Positions 17,586-26,269 of a DNA stretch of 64,000 bases are shown here, one piece after another (position 1 is the first letter of the stretch; every line of letters starts with the position of its first letter). The stretch spans positions 4,415,353 to 4,479,352 of the forward strand of contig NC_011831.1 of the NCBI RefSeq assembly GCF_000021945.1, given 5' to 3'. Source of the DNA: Chloroflexus aggregans DSM 9485. GTDB lineage: Bacteria; Chloroflexota; Chloroflexia; Chloroflexales; Chloroflexaceae. Below the pieces are notes generated by a model, which ran no database searches, was not told the DNA's origin, and was given only the letters and a program-made list of their open reading frames with translations. The position numbers were made by a program, and so were the translations under genes.

Positions 17586-20500
17586 ATGGAACACTTACCG
17601 CCATGGCTTCGTAACGTACCGTTGCCACCGGCGCCGGATGAAGATGACTCAACTCCGGCATGGCTGCGTGGTATCGATAGCTTGACTCCCCCACCACCGC
17701 CGGCAGCGGCAGCACCACCGGATTGGCTGACCGCCGATGAACCGACGGCTGAAGCGACAAGTGTGCCAGACTGGTTGGCGGAGTTGCAGGCAGAGGTGAG
17801 CGATCCGCTGGCCGATGCTCAATCGGCAGCATGGCTTCGTGATGCCGATTCAGGCTCATCGGGAGAGGCTGTGCCACCGGTAGAGCCGCCGCTGACAACG
17901 AGTTCGCGCCTCCGTATGCCGATTGGACCAACCGATCTGCTGCGCAGTATCGGGTACGAAGAAGCGCTCGAACCGACATCAGAACCACCGCTAGAGCCAG
18001 AAGCACCGGTAGATGCAGATGTTGATACCGGTGTGCCTGATTGGTTGCGTGAATTGAGCGATGAAGAGATTACGGAGGCATTTGCTACTACGCCGTCCGA
18101 ACCATCTTTGTCGACGAGTGAGCCGGCAGCGGCAGTAGATTCGGTTTCTGAGCCGGCCCTTGATGACTGGCTGAAAGAGTTGGATCGGATCGTCCCTGAA
18201 ACTAGCTCGACTGATTGGTCAGCCGGTGTAGCTCCCGGTGACGAGACGGTCTTTTCCCCTGATGCACCGGCATGGTTGGACTCGGATCAATCCGCTGCGG
18301 GTGGCGCGTCTGCGTTTGATCTACCGCCATGGTTGCAAAATGTAGCCGGTGATGAGCCGCCGGTTGTCGCCGGCTCGGTACGGCTTGATCTACCGACATG
18401 GCTGCTCGATGACAACATTATTGCTTCCGATCCATCCACGACCACGCCACCGGTGGCACCGGATGCGCCTACCTTGTTGGCTGATAGCAATGCCGTATCA
18501 CCTGATACCGGTGCCGTTGATCGCGGTAATGCCTCGTGGTCGCCAGATGAAGGTGTCGCCGATGCTGAAGATGTTCCAACGTGGTTGTTAGAAGCCGAGC
18601 GCCAAGTCCTACCTCCTGCCGATGCTGACGCTGCCCCGGCCTGGTTGCAGGCGGAGGAGCCGGCCGCACCGACCAGCGACGTACCGGCGTGGTTGCGAAC
18701 GGAGGAGCCGACGGCGCCGACCAGCGACGTGCCGGTGTGGTTGCAGGCGGAGGAGCCGGCTGACGCTGCCCCGGCCTGGTTGCAGGCGGAAGAGCCGGCC
18801 GCACCGACCAGCGACGTACCGGCGTGGTTGCGGGCGGAGGAGCCGGCTGACGCTGCCCCGGCCTGGTTGCAGGCGGAAGAGCCGGCCGCACCGACCAGCG
18901 ACGTACCGGTGTGGTTGCAGGCGGAAGAGCCGGCTGACGCTGCCCCGGCCTGGTTGCAGGCGGAAGAGCCGGCCGCACCGACCAGCGACGTACCGGCGTG
19001 GTTGCAGGCGGAGGAGCCGGCTGACGCTGCCCCGGCCTGGTTGCGGGCGGAGGAGCCGGCCCGTGATACATCTAGTGAAATACCGACGTGGTTACGGGAA
19101 GCTGACGCCAGTGATCTTTCTGCTTGGGAGAAAACTGAACCGGCGCGAGCTAGTGGTTTAGATTGGTTGCAGGCGGAGGAGCCGGCTGACGCTGCCCCGG
19201 CCTGGTTGCAGGCGGAAGAGCCGGCCGCACCGACCAGCGACGTACCGGCGTGGTTGCGGGCGGAGGAGCCGGCTGACGCTGCCCCGGCCTGGTTGCAGGC
19301 GGAAGAGCCGGCCGCACCGACCAGCGACGTACCGGCGTGGTTGCGGACGGAAGAGCCGACGGCGCCGACCAGCGACGTACCGGCGTGGTTGCGGACGGAA
19401 GAGCCGACGGCGCCGACCAGCGACGTGCCGGCGTGGTTGCAGGCGGAGGAGCCGGCCGCACCGACCAGCGACGTACCGGCGTGGTTGCGGGCGGAGGAGC
19501 CGGCTGACGCTGCTCCGGCGTGGTTGCAGGCGGAGGAGCCGGCCGCACCGACCAGCGACGTGCCGGCGTGGTTGCAGGCGGAGGAGCCGGCCGCACCGAC
19601 CAGCGACGTGCCGGCGTGGTTGCGGGCGGAAGAGCCGACGGCGCCGACCAGCGACGTGCCGGCGTGGTTGCAGGCGGAGGAGCCGGCCCGTGATACATCT
19701 AGTGAAATACCGACGTGGTTACGGGAAGCTGACGCCAGTGATCTTTCTGCTTGGGAGAAAACTGAACCGGCGCGAGCTAGTGGTTTAGATTGGTTGCAGG
19801 CGGAGGAGCCGGCTGACGCTGCCCCGGCCTGGTTGCAGGCGGAGGAGCCGGCCGCACCGACCAGCGACGTACCGGCGTGGTTGCGGGCGGAGGAGCCGAC
19901 GGCGTCGACCAGCGACGTACCGGCGTGGTTGCGGGCGGAGGAGCCGACGGCGCCGACCAGCGACGTACCGGCGTGGTTGCGAACGGAAGAGCCACCGGCG
20001 TCGACCAGCGACGTACCGGCGTGGTTGCGGGCGGAGGAGCCGACGGCGCCGACCAGCGACGTACCGGCGTGGTTGCGGGCGGAGGAGCCGACGGCGCCGA
20101 CCAGCGACGTACCGGCGTGGTTGCGGGCGGAGGAGCCGACGGCGCCGACCAGCGACGTACCGGCGTGGTTGCGAACGGAAGAGCCACCGGCGTCGACCAG
20201 CGACGTACCGGCGTGGTTGCGGGCGGAGGAGCCGACGGCGCCGACCAGCGACGTACCGGCGTGGTTGCGGGCGGAGGAGCCGACGGCGCCGACCAGCGAC
20301 GTACCGGCGTGGTTGCGGGCGGAGGAGCCGACGGCGCCGACCAGCGACGTGCCGGCGTGGTTGCAGGCGGAAGAGCCGGCCGCACCGACCAGCGACGTAC
20401 CGGCGTGGTTGCGGGCGGAGGAGCCGACGGCGCCGACCAGCGACGTACCGGCGTGGTTGCGGGCGGAGGAGCCGACGGCGCCGACCAGCGACGTACCGGC

Positions 20501-22436
20501 GTGGTTGCGAACGGAAGAGCCGACGGCGCCGACCAGCGACGTGCCGGCGTGGTTACGGGCGGAAGAGCCGACGGCGCCGACCAGCGACGTACCGGCGTGG
20601 TTGCGGGCGGAAGAGCCGACGGCGCCGACCAGCGACGTACCGGCGTGGTTGCGGGCGGAAGAGCCGACGGCGCCGACCAGCGACGTACCGGCGTGGTTGC
20701 GGGCGGAGGAGCCGACGGCGCCGACCAGCGACGTGCCGGCGTGGTTGCGGGCGGAAGAGCCGACGGCGCCGACCAGCGACGTGCCGGCGTGGTTGCGGGC
20801 GGAAGAGCCGACGGCGCCGACCAGCGACGTACCGGCGTGGTTGCGGGCGGAAGAGCCGACGGCGCCGACCAGCGACGTACCGGCCTGGTTGCAGGCGGAA
20901 GAGCCGACGGCGCCGACCAGCGACGTGCCGGCGTGGTTGCAGGCGGAAGAGCCGGCCGCACCGACCAGCGACGTACCGGCGTGGTTGCGGGCGGAGGAGC
21001 CGACGGCGCCGACCAGCGACGTACCGGCGTGGTTACGGGCGGAAGAGCCGACGGCGCCGACCAGCGACGTACCGGCGTGGTTGCGGGCGGAAGAGCCGAC
21101 GGCGCCGACCAGCGACGTACCGGCGTGGTTGCGAGAATCTGGCGCGAGTACTGCTGATACACCTGATTGGCTCATCGGGGGTGAGCAAACTGAAGACCTT
21201 CCATGGTTACAGGCTGAACCGTCCGCGCTATCGGTGACTGCCGAACCGTCAACAACGACGAGTTCAAGCAGTGACGAATTCTTTAGTGGGGCCGAGTTAC
21301 CGCCATGGCTACGTGCTTCCACGGAACGCATTGTGGAGCCGGCGGCTACTCCATCCCTAAGTTGGCTACAACGTTTGAGTAGTCGTGAAGCGGAGCTGGA
21401 AGACGAAGCTAGTGCTCCTGAGGTTGTGGTGGTTAAACCACCGCTGCCGATGCCGGCTCCACGCACTCCTGATCAGGTGGCGGCAATGGCCCTCCTTGAA
21501 CGTTTGATCCAGTCGCCATTGCCACAACCGGTACCGGTCGAGCAACCGACAGTTGTTCGTCGCCGATTACCGAAACTCGAGCATTGGTTGGCGTGGGTCT
21601 TGTTGGTTGCCGTGCTCGTCAGCTTGCTGATCCCCGGCTTACCCAATCCGCTGATGGGCCAAGTGCAGCCTTCTCCGACAGCAATTGCGTTGAGCGAGCG
21701 ATTGACCGCATTGGGTAGCGATGATGTGGTGTTGGTGGCCTACGAGTGGGGTGCCCAGCGAGTTGCTGAGTTGCGACCACTTGAACAGGCGCTCTTCAAG
21801 CAACTAACAGTTGATCGCACAAAACTGATCATCGTTAGTACCGATCTTCAAGGAGCGATACTCGCATTCGACCAACTTGGGCCGTTGCGCGCTGCTGGCT
21901 ACAACAACGAAAATGGGGTTACCTTTGGTGGTCGCGATTACGTGCTTCTCGGCTATCGTCCCGGTGGTGAACTGGCGCTGCGCAGTATTGCCGGTGACTT
22001 GCGCGCCCAGTTGCGTCGTGATTATACCGGTCAAGATGCTACTGCCGGCCTATTGGCGACACGCCCCGATGGTTCGCCACGGGTCGAGACCCTCGCCGAT
22101 CTGGCAATGATCGTCGTTATGGCCGATCAAGTGCAGGATGTACAGGCGTGGATGGAACAGATCCACAGTGCTGCTCCTCAAGTACCGATTGCTTTCTTGC
22201 TCCCCCAAGAGGTCTATCCGCAAGTGCTGCCCTATCTGCGCTTACCTAATGTGTATGCGGTGGCCGGCCAGCGTGGTGCGGCTGAGTTACGTGCTGCGAG
22301 CGGAACTGATGAAGTGGTCTCCACAATGGTGGCAAATCAGACGTGGGCTACGATCATGTTCGTGATCGTGATGATGGTTGGTGGTGTGATTGTCATTATT
22401 GAGCGGTTGCGGCGCCCAGCCCGCGGGAGCGCATGA
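17586..22436 (+). CDS. giant PxWL-repeat protein with membrane-anchored C-terminal domain
   Basis: 1616 residues. Residues 1-345 are acidic and disordered-looking, with diverged motifs of the form P/D-x-W-L (PPWLRN, TPAWLRG, VPDWLAE, DDWLKE). Residues about 348-1180 are about 53 near-identical repeats of 16 residues (VPAWLRAEEPTAPTSD) or 13 residues (AEEPADAAPAWLQ). Two more WL copies follow. A membrane segment at about 1333-1352 is preceded by RRRLPK. A soluble Rossmann-like domain spans about 1365-1580, and a second membrane segment lies at about 1586-1608, followed by ERLRRP. Charge rules put the repeats in the cytoplasm and the soluble domain outside. It may be a multivalent scaffold whose WL motifs bind a partner. 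The family is not recognised. Confidence 0.8.
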   Translation: MEHLPPWLRNVPLPPAPDEDDSTPAWLRGIDSLTPPPPPAAAAPPDWLTADEPTAEATSVPDWLAELQAEVSDPLADAQSAAWLRDADSGSSGEAVPPVEPPLTTSSRLRMPIGPTDLLRSIGYEEALEPTSEPPLEPEAPVDADVDTGVPDWLRELSDEEITEAFATTPSEPSLSTSEPAAAVDSVSEPALDDWLKELDRIVPETSSTDWSAGVAPGDETVFSPDAPAWLDSDQSAAGGASAFDLPPWLQNVAGDEPPVVAGSVRLDLPTWLLDDNIIASDPSTTTPPVAPDAPTLLADSNAVSPDTGAVDRGNASWSPDEGVADAEDVPTWLLEAERQVLPPADADAAPAWLQAEEPAAPTSDVPAWLRTEEPTAPTSDVPVWLQAEEPADAAPAWLQAEEPAAPTSDVPAWLRAEEPADAAPAWLQAEEPAAPTSDVPVWLQAEEPADAAPAWLQAEEPAAPTSDVPAWLQAEEPADAAPAWLRAEEPARDTSSEIPTWLREADASDLSAWEKTEPARASGLDWLQAEEPADAAPAWLQAEEPAAPTSDVPAWLRAEEPADAAPAWLQAEEPAAPTSDVPAWLRTEEPTAPTSDVPAWLRTEEPTAPTSDVPAWLQAEEPAAPTSDVPAWLRAEEPADAAPAWLQAEEPAAPTSDVPAWLQAEEPAAPTSDVPAWLRAEEPTAPTSDVPAWLQAEEPARDTSSEIPTWLREADASDLSAWEKTEPARASGLDWLQAEEPADAAPAWLQAEEPAAPTSDVPAWLRAEEPTASTSDVPAWLRAEEPTAPTSDVPAWLRTEEPPASTSDVPAWLRAEEPTAPTSDVPAWLRAEEPTAPTSDVPAWLRAEEPTAPTSDVPAWLRTEEPPASTSDVPAWLRAEEPTAPTSDVPAWLRAEEPTAPTSDVPAWLRAEEPTAPTSDVPAWLQAEEPAAPTSDVPAWLRAEEPTAPTSDVPAWLRAEEPTAPTSDVPAWLRTEEPTAPTSDVPAWLRAEEPTAPTSDVPAWLRAEEPTAPTSDVPAWLRAEEPTAPTSDVPAWLRAEEPTAPTSDVPAWLRAEEPTAPTSDVPAWLRAEEPTAPTSDVPAWLRAEEPTAPTSDVPAWLQAEEPTAPTSDVPAWLQAEEPAAPTSDVPAWLRAEEPTAPTSDVPAWLRAEEPTAPTSDVPAWLRAEEPTAPTSDVPAWLRESGASTADTPDWLIGGEQTEDLPWLQAEPSALSVTAEPSTTTSSSSDEFFSGAELPPWLRASTERIVEPAATPSLSWLQRLSSREAELEDEASAPEVVVVKPPLPMPAPRTPDQVAAMALLERLIQSPLPQPVPVEQPTVVRRRLPKLEHWLAWVLLVAVLVSLLIPGLPNPLMGQVQPSPTAIALSERLTALGSDDVVLVAYEWGAQRVAELRPLEQALFKQLTVDRTKLIIVSTDLQGAILAFDQLGPLRAAGYNNENGVTFGGRDYVLLGYRPGGELALRSIAGDLRAQLRRDYTGQDATAGLLATRPDGSPRVETLADLAMIVVMADQVQDVQAWMEQIHSAAPQVPIAFLLPQEVYPQVLPYLRLPNVYAVAGQRGAAELRAASGTDEVVSTMVANQTWATIMFVIVMMVGGVIVIIERLRRPARGSA
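18629..21130 (+). repeat. 48-bp and 39-bp tandem repeat array inside the PxWL gene
   Basis: About 53 units by my count. The 3' half (19829-21130) is almost entirely 48-bp units; the 5' half mixes 48-bp and 39-bp units. A higher-order block containing an ARDTSSEIPTWL segment occurs twice, 627 bp apart (from 19061 and from 19688). Unit lengths are multiples of 3, so length changes keep the frame. Units differ at few, often synonymous sites, which indicates recent expansion or homogenisation. Confidence 0.95.
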
Positions 22437-23083
22437 TGGATCTGGCAATCAATCTGATCCCGGTGTTGCTGACGCTGCTCGTGTTTAGCCGTCTGTTCGG
22501 CGATACACCGGCCTTCCGGCTTGTACAGTATCTGTTTGTTGGTGTAGCGTTAGGCTACGCGGTAGTTGTAATCTACCATCAGGTGCTGCGCCCGGCAGTC
22601 GTTGATCTTTTGTTAGCTAGTGGGCAGCCTGGTTTGGTGACGTTGCGTCTCATCCCATTTGTATTAGCCGCTCTCTTGCTGACGCGCGTTAGCGGTCAAC
22701 AAACGAATTCATGGCTGGCTAATCTGCCGCTCGCGTTAGTTTTTGGTGTTGGAGCGGCACTGGTGGTGGGCGGTGCATTGATCGGTACGATCATGCCTCA
22801 AGTCCTCGATGCCACTCGGCTTGATCTGAGTGCTCCGGCTGCAATACTGGGTAGTCTTGTTCTGTTTATCGGTTCTATCGTGACTCTGCTCTCGTTTTCC
22901 TTTACTCGGTCGGCCGATCCACGCCGCCAACGCTGGCTCGATAGCACCGCACGAGTAGGTCGTTGGTTCCTCCTGATTGCATTTGGTTTCTTTTTGGCCG
23001 GGAATGTGAGTTCTTATCTTGCTGCACTGAACGAACGGTTGTTGTTCGTTGTTGAGTGGTTTCGGGCGGTGCTGGGGGCGTAA
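22433..23083 (+). CDS. hypothetical polytopic membrane protein
   Basis: 216 residues with about six hydrophobic segments and few charged residues (one basic loop reads RSADPRRQRWLD). It overlaps the end of the giant repeat gene by 4 bp (ATGA), so the two are probably translated together. The MutL-like gene starts 10 bp later. No family is recognised; the context suggests a membrane partner in the same complex. Confidence 0.7.
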   Translation: MMDLAINLIPVLLTLLVFSRLFGDTPAFRLVQYLFVGVALGYAVVVIYHQVLRPAVVDLLLASGQPGLVTLRLIPFVLAALLLTRVSGQQTNSWLANLPLALVFGVGAALVVGGALIGTIMPQVLDATRLDLSAPAAILGSLVLFIGSIVTLLSFSFTRSADPRRQRWLDSTARVGRWFLLIAFGFFLAGNVSSYLAALNERLLFVVEWFRAVLGA

Positions 23084-23092
23084 GGGAGAGGT

Positions 23093-24925
23093 ATGTCTAC
23101 AGTGCGTGCTGTATTGGTAGTCGAGATCGGGAGTGTTACGACCCGCGTGTCGCTGATCGATCAGGTCGATGGCGAAAGCCGTTTGATCGGTCAAGCCGAG
23201 ACACTTACAAGCTGTGAATTGCCGTACCAAAATATCTTCTTCGCTATCCAAGAAGCAACAGCGCAGATTGCCGATCTCACCAGCCGTCAGCTCCTGCATG
23301 ATGGCCGTTTATTGATGCCCCAGACGATTGCCGGTGATGGGATTGATGCTGTTGTGGTTGTTGCATCAGCCCTTGAACCATTACGGGTGGTGGTGGCAGC
23401 GATTGCGGCTGATGTATCGGCCCGCAGTGCGTTGCACGCGGTACAGGGTGTGCCTGGCGTCGTGTTGGCGGTGATAACCCTCGATGATACGTTGGGGCAC
23501 CCGCCGGCTGTCGAAGATCGGTCGTGGCTCGAACGCCAACTCGAGACGCTCTTACCACTCTCACCTGATGTGATTGTTGTGACCGGGGGTGTGGAAGGTG
23601 GTGCGACGGATTCGGTCATACGGTTGGTGCAATTGGTGAATTTGGTATTGGCGTTCAAGCAGACCACCGGTGAACCGTTACCCACTATCGTTTATGCCGG
23701 GAATACTGCAGCCCAAGCGCAAGTGCAGGTGGCGCTTGCAGAGTACAAGAACAACGTTCTGATGGTCGCCAATGTGCGCCCGGAACTTGAACGCGAAGTG
23801 CTCGCGCCGCTACGTCGGGCACTGCTCGCCCGCTATGCTCGTCAGTTGACCGATCTGCCCGGTCTGAACGCATTGACGGTGGAGCATACGACGTTGCATA
23901 CCGTGGTTGAGGCTCAGTATCTGATGACCCGTTTCTGGGCTGAGCGACAACGGCAACCGGTGTTGTATGTGGATGTGGGGGCAACGACGACCACTCTGAT
24001 CGCCGCAGCTCCCGATCAAGTTCACGCGGCGATCCACGGTGTGCGTGGTACGGCCTATGGCGCAGCCCACGTGCTCAGTGAAATAGGTCCTGCCGCCCTG
24101 GCGCGCTGGTTGCCATTCGCAATGACCGAACAGGAACTGACCGAGCGCGTGCTCAATCGAGTGCTGCGACCGCAGACGATACCTGCTACACGTGAAGAAT
24201 GTTATCTTGATCTCGCGCTTACCCGTGCAGTACTGACGCTCGGAATGGCTGCTTTGCGTGATGAGGCGCCGACGTTGGAGTATAGCTATGTGATCGCGAG
24301 TGGTGGGGCACTGATCCACGCACCGCATCCCGGTATGGCCCTGTTGGCTTTGCTCGATGGGTTGCAGCCGGCTAATGAACTACCCGGTTTGCTCTTGCAC
24401 GTTCACCTCGATACGTTTGGTTTGATGTCGGTCTGCGGTGGTCTAGCCACGTTACATCCTGAAGCGGCCCTTTCCGTCTTCGATCACGATTTGCTGTTGA
24501 ATACCCCGTTGGCGACGTGTATCGTGTTGCAAGGGAGTGGCCGGCCCGGTGAACTGGTCGCCGAGGTCGAACTAATTGCAGTAGGTGGCGACACCGAGTA
24601 CGCACAGGTATGTTCGGGTGATCTGGTTCGTTTGCCGCTACCGATTGGCCGGTACGCGCAGGTCAAAGTCAAACTAACTCCCGGTGTGCGGGTAGGCCGT
24701 GATGTTTCCGGTGAGCCGGTAGCGAGTGATCCGGCGGAAGTGCCCGGTAGCCTCCTCGGACTGATCATCGATGCCCGTGGCCGTCCGTTATCGCTTCCTG
24801 AAGATGGTGCTGAGCGGCGACGGTTGCTGTGGTCGTGGTTACGAGCGTTGGACGCGGAACGGAGCGATAGTCCTTACCCTGAACCGGAAATAGCCTTACC
24901 CGAACATCGAGGCGTTGGAGGATAA
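23093..24925 (+). CDS. MutL-like (glutamate mutase accessory family) actin-fold ATPase
   Basis: 610 residues with the ATPase motifs of the actin/Hsp70/hexokinase fold: a phosphate-1-like VEIGSVTTRVSLID at 10-23 (Glu where Asp is usual), phosphate-2 DVGATTTT at about 294 and an adenosine motif ASGGALIHAP near 403. The layout matches the MutL family, named for a gene beside glutamate mutase, but no mutase genes lie here. It is longer than a typical MutL of about 460 residues, with a C-terminal extension of about 150 residues of beta-rich sequence. GGGAGAGG precedes the ATG. As the last gene of the operon with three membrane proteins and the PxWL scaffold, it may power or polymerise with that complex. 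The role is inferred. Confidence 0.75.
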   Translation: MSTVRAVLVVEIGSVTTRVSLIDQVDGESRLIGQAETLTSCELPYQNIFFAIQEATAQIADLTSRQLLHDGRLLMPQTIAGDGIDAVVVVASALEPLRVVVAAIAADVSARSALHAVQGVPGVVLAVITLDDTLGHPPAVEDRSWLERQLETLLPLSPDVIVVTGGVEGGATDSVIRLVQLVNLVLAFKQTTGEPLPTIVYAGNTAAQAQVQVALAEYKNNVLMVANVRPELEREVLAPLRRALLARYARQLTDLPGLNALTVEHTTLHTVVEAQYLMTRFWAERQRQPVLYVDVGATTTTLIAAAPDQVHAAIHGVRGTAYGAAHVLSEIGPAALARWLPFAMTEQELTERVLNRVLRPQTIPATREECYLDLALTRAVLTLGMAALRDEAPTLEYSYVIASGGALIHAPHPGMALLALLDGLQPANELPGLLLHVHLDTFGLMSVCGGLATLHPEAALSVFDHDLLLNTPLATCIVLQGSGRPGELVAEVELIAVGGDTEYAQVCSGDLVRLPLPIGRYAQVKVKLTPGVRVGRDVSGEPVASDPAEVPGSLLGLIIDARGRPLSLPEDGAERRRLLWSWLRALDAERSDSPYPEPEIALPEHRGVGG

Positions 24926-24974
24926 AGTAAGTTAGTGTGGCCTGTGCCTATCCGCCGTGTGCCTTTGGTCAAGA

Positions 24975-25145
24975 CACGGATAGAACGGATAGCCACGGAT
25001 GGTTCAGAATGGCGCGATAGATCCGTTGCAATCCGTGTACTCTTGGTCAGACCACGGATAGAACGGATAGAACGGATAGCCACGGATGGTTCAGAATGGC
25101 GCGATCCGTGACCATCCGTCAGATCCGTCGCAATCCGTGTGCTCT
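24975..25145. repeat. intergenic ACGGAT-type direct repeats
   Basis: Two copies of a unit beginning CACGGATAGAACGGATAGCC start at 24975 and 25053, the second carrying an extra 9-bp AGAACGGAT. Each continues through GGTTCAGAATGGCGCGAT to a CAATCCGTGT/CTCTT end. ACGGAT and ATCCGT occur many times in both orientations, so the region can fold. It fills the gap between the convergent MutL-like gene and korB and may also act as a terminator. Confidence 0.7.
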
Positions 25146-26179
25146 TACCTTTCACGCGTGAGATCGGCCATCACAGCGGCGAACGCCTCCCGGGTTGGAC
25201 GTAGACGATCTTCTGGCAATGCTGCGATTGGTGTCGGGCCGATACTCAACGTCTCGGCCAATGTCGGGCGTTGTTCGTTTAGATAGATCAAACCGGTCAC
25301 AAACTCGCCAGAAGCACGGGCCTGTTCCAGCAATTGTAGTGCCGCCATCCGATTGCTCGGATCGTGGTCGTGACTCAGTTTGCGCAATCGGATAACCGGG
25401 CCATCGTGGAGTTGGACATCGCGCACCTCGCCCGGTTCATAATCCACCGTCACCTCTTCGTAGTGCGGGATAAAGCTGATGTCGTGCAATGGCGACTCGT
25501 GCGTCTTCCCATAGGTATAACTCTTGGTCGAACGGTCGTGGTTGTTAAAGGTAACGCATGGACTAATGACATCGATCACGGCGGCACCGTGAAAATTGAA
25601 GGCAGCCTTGATCAATTCTCGTACCTGTTTGGCATCGCCGGCAAACGAACGGGCCACGAAACCACAGCCGGCCAAAATTGCTTCGGTACAGACATCAATC
25701 GGCGGTAAGTGATTAACACCGGCATGCTTCAGCTCTTGCCCCTCATCGGCGGTGGCCGAAAATTGACCTTTCGTGAGGCCATACACCCCGTTATTTTCCA
25801 CGATATACACAATCGGCACGTTACGCCGTAACAGATGGATAAACTGTCCCAAGCCGATACTGGCCGTATCGCCATCACCACTTACGGCGAGCGGGCGTAA
25901 CGTATGGTTGGCGAGATGTGCGCCGGTGGTTACCGATGGCATTCGGCCATGGAGTGAATTAAAACCGTGTGAACGACCCAAGAAGTAAGCAGCCGACTTA
26001 CTCGAACAACCAATGCCGCTCATGCGAATGACGGTATGCGGTTGGAGCGAAAGTTCAAACGCTGCGGTAATAATCTGGCTGGCAACCGAGTCGTGTCCGC
26101 ATCCGGCGCAGAGTGTCGATGGTGCGCCGCGGTAATCTGCCTTGGTCAGGCCAATTGCATTTATCGTTTGCTGGGTCAT
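25145..26179 (-). CDS. korB: 2-oxoacid:ferredoxin oxidoreductase, beta subunit
   Basis: Thiamine-diphosphate-binding subunit that works with KorA to convert a 2-oxoacid (2-oxoglutarate or pyruvate) and CoA to acyl-CoA, reducing ferredoxin. The 344 residues show the cluster-type CAGCGHDS near 24, ending in GIGCSSK, and the TPP motif SGDGDTASIGLG with NNGVYGLT further on. The substrate cannot be fixed from sequence alone. The gene follows korA by 90 bp on the minus strand. Confidence 0.9.
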   Translation of the reverse strand: MTQQTINAIGLTKADYRGAPSTLCAGCGHDSVASQIITAAFELSLQPHTVIRMSGIGCSSKSAAYFLGRSHGFNSLHGRMPSVTTGAHLANHTLRPLAVSGDGDTASIGLGQFIHLLRRNVPIVYIVENNGVYGLTKGQFSATADEGQELKHAGVNHLPPIDVCTEAILAGCGFVARSFAGDAKQVRELIKAAFNFHGAAVIDVISPCVTFNNHDRSTKSYTYGKTHESPLHDISFIPHYEEVTVDYEPGEVRDVQLHDGPVIRLRKLSHDHDPSNRMAALQLLEQARASGEFVTGLIYLNEQRPTLAETLSIGPTPIAALPEDRLRPTREAFAAVMADLTRER

Positions 26180-26269
26180 ACGGGTATCCTTATGGTAATG
26201 TGGGTTCCATTGAAGCCGGTTCGTCGTTGCAGACCCTTGCCGGCAATCATCTCCGCACCGGCTGCAATT

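Noticed and set aside
18629-21130. Regular repeats that could suggest a CRISPR array
   Set aside because: The units are contiguous, with no unique spacers, and they encode protein in frame. No cas genes are present.
18287-21466. Long open frames on the minus strand (up to 1059 residues) and in other plus frames across the PxWL array
   Set aside because: The repeat units are multiples of 3 and lack stops in several frames, so open shadows are expected. Their sequence is pure low-complexity repeat and they have no ribosome site or family match.
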